Shown here: one piece after another, positions 55,694-64,000 of the stretch | Layout of the letters: each line of letters opens with the position of its first letter | How positions within the stretch are numbered: the stretch's first letter is position 1 | Origin: Diadema setosum | Lineage: Eukaryota > Echinodermata > Echinoidea > Diadematoida > Diadematidae | NCBI RefSeq assembly: GCF_964275005.1 | Contig: NC_092690.1 | Coordinates: forward strand, 12,094,010-12,158,009 | DNA length: 64,000 nucleotides | Direction of reading: 5' to 3' | Position numbers and translations under genes: made by a program | The notes under the pieces: generated by a model | Database searches by the model: none | Told to the model about the DNA's origin: nothing | Seen by the model: the letters and a program-made list of their open reading frames with translations, nothing else

Positions 55694-56490
55694 TGATGGC
55701 TGTAAACCTCAAGAGAATAATGAAGGAGATTGATCCACCTAGGCAGCAACGTAATAATGATTATGATAATCTCACTCCTCCTAGATCTTCCCAGGATTAC
55801 CATCTGACGACTCTGGTATATTTCGTAAGATGAAATGTGACAGTGTCAAAGAACCCTGACCAGCACGTTATTATTGACAATGTCATGAAAATACCAAGCC
55901 TATACTACGTATCTCTTTATGTGCCACGTACGCACGCCCGACTCAGTCGACGGCGTGCCAACTTTGCATATTTTGCTCAAACGCATAAAGCCGGCCCCAA
56001 ACGATCGATAAATAGCCAAATACCACTGTTTATGAAGGCGTTTCTCGAGATTCCATTCTTGCCACATGTAGCTTGCATTTTATGTAGTGAAGGGCTATCA
56101 AGTGGTGTTACCAACTGGATTTGCGAGTAAAATCAAAGTTTCAGGCATTGTTTTGTATGCAAAAGTTATGCCTCTACAATAATGTAGCTGCAGGTCATTT
56201 AAAAGAAGAACGATCATAGTTTTGTCATACAATTTACATCGAAGGAAGGCTTGACATTTTCTCTACAACTTTGTTCATTACATGACCAGGGTAACGAAAA
56301 TGTACTGAACTTACATAGATTTGAAAAGCAGAATGTTTCCCCAAAGCATGACTGTATTGCTGTCTCAGAATAATGTGACACATAGGGGGTTTCACCATGG
56401 CACATAAAGAGTTAATGGAGTTAAGAGTTAATCGGGGAAAAGGTAGAAGAATGTGTCGTTTTCCGTAATAGACGGTGCTGTGTACGATTA

Positions 56491-56523
56491 TAACCCTAAA
56501 CCTAACCCTAACCCTAACCCTGC
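56491..56523. repeat. short interstitial telomere-like (CCCTAA)n tract
   Basis: About five units of CCCTAA with one variant (CCCTAAACCTAA). The C-strand lies on the plus strand. It may reflect repair of a break or the end of an element. Confidence 0.8.
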
Positions 56524-56686
56524 CCAATCACGACACTAAACACACACTCAACCAACTAATAACGGAAAGGCATGTTACCCGTTAAACAGCTAAACACAAC
56601 ATGTTTGTGTAACTTTCTATATCACTATATCCGAATGCACGTTTGTCTATTATATCATTCAGACCATTTGCAAGAATTACTCCAAG

Positions 56687-56890
56687 ATGATCCTTCATCC
56701 AAAAAGCAGAGACTGTGGATACCGAACAGCAGAAACAAATAATGGGGAAAGAATGTTTTCGTATAATGCCTCCGTTCACCTAATTGAATTATGTACCCCA
56801 GAATTCAAGCCAATTATCAACATCAGTATAGATTCATACAAGTCTGCCTTAAAAACGTATCTTTTTGAAACGGCGTATATAAATCATGAA
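56687..56890 (+). mobile_element. LINE reverse transcriptase C-terminal remnant
   Basis: The plus strand reads YRTAETNNGERMFSYNASV and then SYKSALKTYLFETAY. This resembles the last 50 residues of CR1/L2-like reverse transcriptases (YG.R.FS...P.LWN.LP...F+..LKTYLF). The WN.LP block is degenerate. The catalytic part is absent, so it is a 5'-truncated dead copy. Confidence 0.6.
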
Positions 56891-57992
56891 ACTTGCCATT
56901 GTTGCAAAGGCATTAATTACATAATAATCTTTTTTGAGCGCATGGGAACAAACTTTATACACTACATGTGTATTTGACATCATGCGCTACATGCAACATT
57001 ATTATCAGTGTTACTGTCATTGCTTTTATTTCTATGCTGATATTTCCATCGATATGATTATTACGACTTTCATACGCCCTGTTGTGTATTATATTGTTAT
57101 ATAATTTCTGTTTTACTGACAATATCACTGTCAATGGCCTACTTTATGCATTTTGTCTTTGTAGATCCTATAGTCAAAGTTTAAAATAAAGTAAAAAAGA
57201 AACCAGAAGCTATAATCATGGATCGCTGAAATACATTGTACATTATAATTCAACTTTTATGCCTATGCATGAGACAGATAGAGAAGAATAAAGGGACACA
57301 AATTTACTAGTGGGAGATAGTGTCGTGAGAATTTTCTTTTTTTTATTTTATACTTTAATTACTGTCACGACCAAAATCACACTGAGAATGATCGCACAAA
57401 ATAACCAATGTATTGATGTTGAGACTGTTTAATTAACATACAGCCGGTACAGACTACTGGTAACTTGTCTCCACAGTAAATGCATTGACTCGCATGCGTT
57501 ACAGTCAATGCGAAATTACAACGTCCATGTAATTCAGTGGAATTGTCCCAAAATGGTGTTCAATACACATGATCCTCTATGCACCGATGAATGATCCCTC
57601 CAACGTAGACGTAGACAATGTACAGGTTACGGTAATCCAAGGTAAAAGCCACAGTATAAATCCACAGAAACACGTTTAAAGAATCTCAGTTAACGCCATG
57701 ACGAACGCGTCCAGTCGTTGCGTGAATGATAATCCAGCAAATCATTATCCAGCTATAACTCCAGCCCGTCACAACTTTGATGTAGTAATGTCCATAAACA
57801 TGAGAATAGAGTCTGTCACCAATGTAGGCAAATCAATTCTCCTACGGCAGTATGTCGCCCTGGCAATTTGTCTCACAGGCCTTACCTCACACAAATATAG
57901 CAGGTCAGCAGGTACCTGACTATAACAAGTCGCTTCAGAGTTTGAAGTGACGTAACTCTCCAGAGCAGAGGTGTTGGGTACTCTGCCGGGGT

Positions 57993-58203
57993 CATTCCAC
58001 GAGACCGACACCCATGAGTCCTACTGCCCACGAGTTCGACACTAGGCAAATAAAGCCCATGAATTCGACAGAACGTAAAAACATCCCACGTGTTCGACAG
58101 ATACAACATGGGTTTTAATGCGTCGGTCTCTTGGGCCTTGTTTGCATAGTGTCGAACTCATGGGCTGTATGACTGGTGGGTGTCCGTATCGTGACGTGTA
58201 CCC
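57993..58203. repeat. word-repeat foldback, copy 4
   Basis: CACGAGACCGACACCCATG opens it and GTGTCCGTATCGTGACGTG closes it. Inside are CACGAGTTCGACACTAGGC and the inverse GTGTCGAACTCATGGGC. It is the shortest and cleanest copy, and it lies outside the duplicated units. Confidence 0.75.
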
Positions 58204-59219
58204 ACTCTGCCTACCTCAGAAATTCTGTGGCTTATATACGTCGTATGTCCATTCACCCCTTCTTGAATGTTCTGTAATCCTCTCCAACCTGGGGCTCATA
58301 CTTGTACATACTTGTGACTTCAAGGGCCTCCCAGAACCCTGACTTCCTGTAGATAGGCCTAAATACCAATCACATTGCGCCGCAGGTACAATGTATATTG
58401 TATGACATCATACCTAAAACAAAAAATACATACATACATATAATATATATATACCAATCATGTTGGGCTATAAAGCAAAAAAAAAGTATAAAACTATGTT
58501 ATGCATCACTCAGCCAAATATATTGACACTTTCTAGAACATTCCATATTGGATGAACTATTTTCTTTCACATGCATGTACTGTAGCTAAACCAAATAGAA
58601 ACTTCTCCACTATATATATTTGGTCAACCTATATACATATACATGTACATGTACATGTACATGCACACATTCAAGCAACTATACAATATATAATATCTAC
58701 CAGAATGTACATTAATGACACTCACACATACCAAACCTCCCTGGGAGCTATCACCTTGTACGACACATGCATAGTAAAAAAAAAAAAAAAGTCTTTCCAG
58801 GATCTATTTCATGAAAAAGAAAAACAAAAAACAACAACACACACACACAAAAAAAAAACAACAACAACACACACACAAAAAAAAACACACCAATGTTCGG
58901 TATAAGACAATACAGAAATTATTCAGAATGAGTGGTACCTATCCCATTTCAACACCACGTCTTGTTAAACGTAAATTTCAGACTCTTTTCTCAAAGAGAG
59001 CCAAACTTCCACATATTGAAGCTTACAATTATTCTACAGTATGCTTTCTTAAGGCACTATGGGAAAACCCGAACGTCATACATAGCCGATTACATTCAGG
59101 GTGGCTATTCAATTAATTTAAAAGCAATTAAATCTCCAGTCTATTGTGGGTCTATTCTAGAAAAGAGCGCTATACCCCTTTTAATGCATGCACAAACAAT
59201 ATGTAATTACATAGAGATA
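58204..59219. other. gene-free stretch
   Basis: A TACATG tract (58638-58664), A-runs (58777-58791) and CA/AAC tracts (58833-58890) are present. The 98-101 codon frames at 58811-59228 show no known family. Confidence 0.5.
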
Positions 59220-59575
59220 ATGGGATGATTGTATAGTTTCGGTAGAGTTGAGTGTTTTAGTTTTAAATTTTCGCGAGAAGACTATACCTCTTATATGAAA
59301 TATCAAAGAACATACAATTCTAAGAGGAATTTAAGGTTTTCTTTCATGAAAATTGGTTTGAAATGGTTGATAAATCCCCAATAAAATGGTTCTAATGAAA
59401 GGTGTACCCCAACTTTAACACCGTAAAAGAACCTTTTTGTTTTATTTTTTTATATCTCGGCCATTTTCAAAACCAATTTACGTTAAATAAACTTTTAGTT
59501 CATCATATAATTATATGACCTTTGATATTTTCATATAGGCATTTTCTGATATCATACTTTCTAATGCAACTCATG
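59220..59575. mobile_element. TTAA-type foldback MITE, diverged copy
   Basis: It begins GATTGTATAGTTTCGG, and the body (AGAGGAATTTAAGGTTTT, then ATGAAAATTGGTTTGAAAT) matches the element at 17755-18148. Its second half is roughly the inverse of its first half. TTAA flanks are not preserved, so it is older. Confidence 0.62.
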
Positions 59576-59693
59576 ATATCAACTGTCGTATTCACATGTA
59601 GGTAAATATACAAATACCGTTATTTAAAGTGTGTCATTCATTCATTCATTCATTCATTTATTAATTTTTCCATTTCCAACAGAAACATATATA

Positions 59694-60840
59694 TGCGACA
59701 GTGCATCACAAAATCTATACAAAAAAAGTCGCAAGCCTTGATTTTACATGAGGATTCAAAAAGGTGAAACTGGTCAACGAAGTCAATATTGAGTTTGAAA
59801 CACAACGACATGACATGACTTGACAGAAAGGTATACCATTGAGAGTAATTAAACACAGCAGGATAATGGAAAGAAATGAAAGAAAGCAAAAAAAAAAAAA
59901 AGGAAAGGAAAGAAAGTAAATGCCCACAAGCTGAACATCGGGATCGTAAAAGGGAATTAAGGTGCTTATGAGCTCAAGCAGCTGAGCAAAGTTTGAACAG
60001 ATAAGATGATGTAAAAATTACAAAATGATGAATTCAATGATTGACGATGAACCCTATAGGTTGGAAAAACCAGCCAGCTAATGAATACATCTCAGTGGGA
60101 ATTTAAAAAAAAAAATTAACATGCGCTTAAAGAAATTACATGATAGGTTTTTTCTTTTATTATCGCAGTTTACAGAATTCCGGAAGCCAGGGTAGGTGTA
60201 TATAAATGTATTTTGAGCCACTAAAGTTCTCAGAACGGGAAAATGAAACTCATTAGATCGCCTGGTGGGATAATAGCGAAGAGATTAATTTCGTGGCAAC
60301 ACTGAACCAAAGATCCTGGGAAGTGCATTTGTGTTAAAATTAAACATAAACTGATTAATAAGGTTTTTCTTAGAGGCCCCTTTTCATTTCTTGATATCCT
60401 TTCTACACTCTTCACTTTCAAGTCTAATAACTTTTGAAAGGATGATGCTACTGCTTTAAAAGTTGGCATTAATCATGGACAGAATGTGATGATATAACAT
60501 GTTCAATTTTAGCTTAATCTAAAAATCCCTTATCTATTGCTGTTGCTCCGGTGGTTTACATCCTTTGTTTTGTCCCTTTCGTCGCATAGCTAGCACTTCC
60601 TGATAAAGATTAAGCGCTTGAATAGACCCTGTACTTCAGAGCCTCTTTTCTCTGTTCACACTTTCCCAGATTGTGTGCTTTCTTTCCAGTATTTGGATAG
60701 GTTAAGGGGTCCATTATTTGAATTGAGTTATACTGTACATCATTTAAAAACTTAGAGTCTGCTCTTTCAGAATCTGCCCTTTCCTAGAATTCCATGTTTG
60801 GCGATTTTTTTTGGGGTTGGTTTTGTGATGCGGGGTCATA
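59694..60840 (+). mobile_element. TGTGACC-family MITE, old expanded copy
   Basis: A start like TGCGACAGTGCATCACAAAA, an end like TTTTGTGATGCGGGGTCATA, and an internal stretch 60360-60790 that tracks the younger copies identify it. The length of about 1.15 kb implies additional sequence, roughly between 59800 and 60330. It is the most diverged copy in the window. Confidence 0.6.
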
Positions 60841-62088
60841 ATTCTTTTTTTTTCAGAAATGGGATACATAAATTTTAGCATAATAATTATAAAGAATAAA
60901 TTTACAAAATGCTGTAAGTATAGAGAAATGCTAGAAATGGGGAGGAATGCAGTGCTTAAATACGGTGCATTCTCCCACACGTAATACAACAATATGATTG
61001 ATTGACTGATATACGTAAAAAGTGTAAAAACAAAAAGGAACTAAGACACTATAACTTAGCTAACTTAACAAACATCCTGAACAAATCCCTACACCAAGAC
61101 CTGTCATGCAGGAAGAGAGGAAAGAGAGAGAGAGAGAGAGTATGTGTGTCTTTGTATAATTATGTGTGAAACTTACTTAGTGGAGTAAAGATAAAAGACA
61201 AAAAAGATAGAAGAAGACCATAACAAGACGAGAGCTTGATGGATTAATGGAGCCGCTCCTCCGTGATTTTAACAGAAAATAAGATTGGAATTTCCAATTA
61301 TTAGAATATTAGCATAATGAAATGTGACTGTCATTGATGATGTCTGTATAAGTGATTGTGTGAAAAGAACTCTTTTAAAATTGATTTTAGATAATCCCGT
61401 TTTTACTTTAGACTTGAATATACAATATTTTCAAAATATTTTAACAAATTTAGATAATCAAGCAAATTAACAAATATTCTTCAGGGGATATTTCTTGTGT
61501 TTGTTAATTACATTTCTTGCATCTCTCTATCATACCTTGACACATGTTACTATGATACTCATTAACACTGATTTCACTTTCGTTATGTACTTCCATGGAT
61601 TTGAGTATAAAGAAAATACAAACGCGGTACCAACCATGACATATACCACGATTTAGCCATTGGAATAGTCCTACAACATTTTTTGTTTGTTTTGTAACTT
61701 TTTAACGAAAACAATCTTAAGATTCCACCAAAAATGTACATCTGATCGTTGAATTTTAATTCTAAAAGTACGAAAGCCCTTCCAATATACCATCTTTACC
61801 CTCCACCTTCTGGCTATGTCCACTGTTAACACTCTATTAGTACATAGTGAAGACATAGTGAAGGGGGAAAAAGATTGGACAGACGTCACTCTATGAGCCA
61901 TTTTCAGCGAAATGTAGAGTAACGATAATACTTTTACTCGAACGCACTAATAAGAAAGTCACAAGAATTCACTAATATGATTCAGAGGTATGTTTTATCT
62001 ATGTCTGGAAAACAAGCAGGATAAGCGTGATAATGTTCAAGACTCGTCATTGCTGGTCATAATCATATAATTCTTATTGTATTATATA
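60841..62088. other. gene-free stretch
   Basis: AT-rich sequence with a short GA tract at 61121-61140. No exon or bounded repeat is recognised. Confidence 0.5.
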
Positions 62089-63272
62089 TGTGACGGTGCA
62101 CCTCAAAACGAACATAAAGTCGCACACACTGATTTTGCGTGAGGACTGAAAATAAGTGAAATGGGTCAACCTAGCCAAATTTAACTTTTTCATATTTTCT
62201 GAAAGAGCGGGTCTTCTTTTACATTATGCTAAGATTTGGTATCATAAAACGGACAGAAAAGTGTTTTTTTTTTTTAGCAGTTTATCTCGAATTTTTTGGT
62301 AGAATAGTGTGATTAGGTGTGTCTTTAGAATCCCTTTTTCATTTCTGGAAAACCTTGTCCACACTCTTCACTTTCAACTCTAATAACTTTTGAAAGGATA
62401 GTGCTACTGCTTTGAAAGTTGGCATTAATTATGGACAGAATATGCTAATGAGGCATGTTTAATTTCAGTTCAATCTGATAATCCCTTCATTAGACGTTTT
62501 CACATCAGCCCGATGTTTCGAAATAGCGCGCTCTTTTCTGACTTGGGAAATTTTCCCGATAGCGAAATAGCGCGCTATTTGATAATGTGAACACAAATTA
62601 ACGCGCTAATTGTATTGCTCTGATCGAGAAAATTTCTCGAGTCCAACTCGGGAAATTTCTTAAATAGCGGGATAGTAGCGCGCTATTTGATAATGAGAAA
62701 ACGACTCGAGAAATTAGCGCGATGCATCCCCTTATGCCTAGCGTGTGTGACCCGATCAATCGAGGCAAACTGCACACAAATCACGAGGAATTTTTGAGAG
62801 GGCACACACATTACTTAAATATGCTGTTTGCACATACTCAGCTGTCGAATTAGCTCGACAAAAATTCGGGCTGATTCTCTTCGGGCTGATGTGAATAAGA
62901 AATGAAATAGCCCGCTAACTCGCAATCGCGAAAAATTTCTCGAGCTTGGATTTTTATCGGGCTGATGTGAAAACGCCTATTGTTGTTACTCTGGTGGTTT
63001 ACTTCGTGTTTGTTTGTCCCATTCATCGCACAGCCAGCACGATTTGGTAAAGATTAAGCGCTTGAATAGACACTGTACTTCAGAGCCTCTTTTCTCAGTT
63101 CACACTTTTCCTGAGTTTGTGCTTTCTTTCCAATATTTAGATAGGTTAGGAGAGTCCATTTGGCTTGAGTTATACATCATTTCAAAGCTTAAAGTCTGCT
63201 CTTTCAAAATATGGTCCTAACTAAAAATTCATGTCTGGCGACTTTTTGTTTGTTTTGAGGTGCAGGGTCACA
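62089..63272 (+). mobile_element. TGTGACC-family MITE, copy with a nested element
   Basis: The ends are TGTGACGGTGCACCTC and GAGGTGCAGGGTCACA. Without the nested insertion (62493-62977 plus one TA) it is about 697 bp, the standard size. It matches the copy at 8908 in orientation and sequence. Confidence 0.88.
62493..62977. mobile_element. 485-bp MITE nested in a TGTGACC MITE
   Basis: The ends are GACGTTTTCACATCAGCCCG and the inverse of GGCGTTTTCACATCAGCCCG. TA flanks both sides (62491-62492 and 62978-62979). The host copies at 8908, 22856 and 32205 read uninterrupted here. The interior repeats AATAGCGCGCTA and TTTCTCGAG-like words. No open frame. Confidence 0.88.
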
Positions 63273-63285
63273 TATGATATATATA

Positions 63286-63330
<45 letters not shown>

Positions 63331-64000
63331 ATGTAGAGAGAGAGAGAGAGAAAGGAAGGGGGGTTTATAGGTCATTCTCCTCCCTAAGTCATATTAACTT
63401 TGCTACAGATCCAACAAACAGACTTGAAGGAAAAAAACAAAATGGAAACGGAAATACATAATGACCAATACGAACCAAGAAGGAAATAATAGACAGTATA
63501 CTGGGACTGTGGTAAAGTAGTTCAAATTGTTGCGGATTTTAGCAACTAGTCAATGTACCCGTAGAGTGCTGAATCAGCCGAAGTGGGGCATAGAGAGGGG
63601 GGGGGGGGGGGGGCTATGATGAAGTACATGTATCATGCCCAGAAATCCTCTATGGGGATTCCCCGAGAAATGGTCAAGTTCACTGGGTCAACGGAGGTCA
63701 AATAACTGTTTTTGCGCTACTCCTAGGTCCGATCTTGGCCAGACTTGCTGGAAGCATAAGTAGGCCTACACCTGGGAAATCCCCATTGAGAATATTTGTG
63801 GGGGAAATATGTCATACCGAGGTGCCACCGCATGTACCAATGCAGCCAAGTTAAGAAAAGTAAGAAATCAATATAGCGCCGTCTATCGGGTGTCTGATTA
63901 TTGCAGCTGACGAAGATTAGTTATTTGACCTTTGACCCCAGTGGCCTTGACCTTTCCAAAAATGAACCCCTCAAGGGCAATTTCGCGGTCAACCTGCATC
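63273..64000. other. right edge, no gene
   Basis: A TA tract with an adjoining GA tract (63276-63352), a G-run (63596-63613) and a foldback near the end are present. No exon is recognised. Confidence 0.5.
63670..63960. repeat. GGTCAA foldback, possibly cut by the window end
   Basis: The left arm is GGTCAAGTTCACTGGGTCAA then GGTCAAATAACT. The right arm is the inverse of GGTCAAGGCCACTGGGGTCA then GGTCAAATAACT. The arms are about 40 bp around a 210-bp core. The repeat may extend past the arms. Confidence 0.6.

Larger units (their letters stand above)
55694..57992. other. mostly unassigned stretch
   Basis: Open frames at 55837-56130 and 57698-57919 show no recognisable family. A telomere-like tract (56491-56523) and a LINE C-terminal remnant (56687-56890) are the only identified items. 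Confidence 0.5.

Noticed and set aside
55837-56130. 97-aa plus-strand frame as a host exon
   Set aside because: It does not resemble a family I recognise, lacks clear splice sites and sits among transposon remnants.
54204-64000. Third homeobox exon (VWFQNRR)
   Set aside because: I scanned the plus strand by eye for a TGG-TTY codon pair followed by an Asn-Arg-Arg block and found none; an exon further downstream cannot be excluded.

Overview
The window is eukaryotic DNA from an animal: genes with GT-AG introns, low gene density, many microsatellites and many MITE-like transposons. The repeat style (TTAA-flanked foldbacks, TA-flanked TGTGACC elements, frequent AGGCCTA words) and a Tx1/L1-like LINE suggest a marine invertebrate deuterostome, most likely an echinoderm such as a sea urchin. 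That placement is inference; no marker gene proves it.

Layout. (1) 1-4.4 kb holds no gene, only repeats, including two copies of one MITE back to back. (2) 4.4-21.1 kb and 21.4-49.2 kb are two direct tandem copies of one segment, separated by about 320 bp rich in CATTTAGGGTT-like words. Each copy carries one intact four-exon minus-strand gene for a BLVRB/flavin-reductase-like NAD(P)-binding protein of 217 aa (gene A 9805-17185, gene B 29072-37464). All exon lengths are the same in both genes (138, 199, 168 and 149 bp) and the reading frames join exactly. The second segment has grown through insertions: a full-length two-ORF LINE (37644-44088), a 2-kb mariner-like non-autonomous element, a 2.7-kb and a 0.8-kb TIR element, a 660-bp palindrome and several MITEs. 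Because the copies are paralogous, many insertions have a readable empty site in the other copy. (3) 49.2-52.1 kb has no recognisable gene. (4) 52.1-54.2 kb holds a hAT-type MITE, a broken Tc1/mariner transposase fragment and two plus-strand pieces of a paired-class homeobox (53806-53944 and about 54159-54203). The junction between the pieces does not fit a canonical in-frame GT-AG intron. (5) 54.2-64 kb holds no recognised host gene. It has transposon remnants, a short telomere-like tract, a LINE C-terminal fragment and a MITE with a second MITE nested inside it.

How it fits together: the only clearly functional host genes are the two flavin-reductase-like paralogs, which differ at about 17 of 217 residues by hand alignment. 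Four of the differences are consecutive, near the start of exon 4. The homeobox pieces are either part of a larger gene or a decayed copy. I found no LTR retrovirus, Polinton, CRISPR array, rRNA or tRNA. The most informative content is the layered, mutually dated record of transposon insertions around a recent gene duplication.
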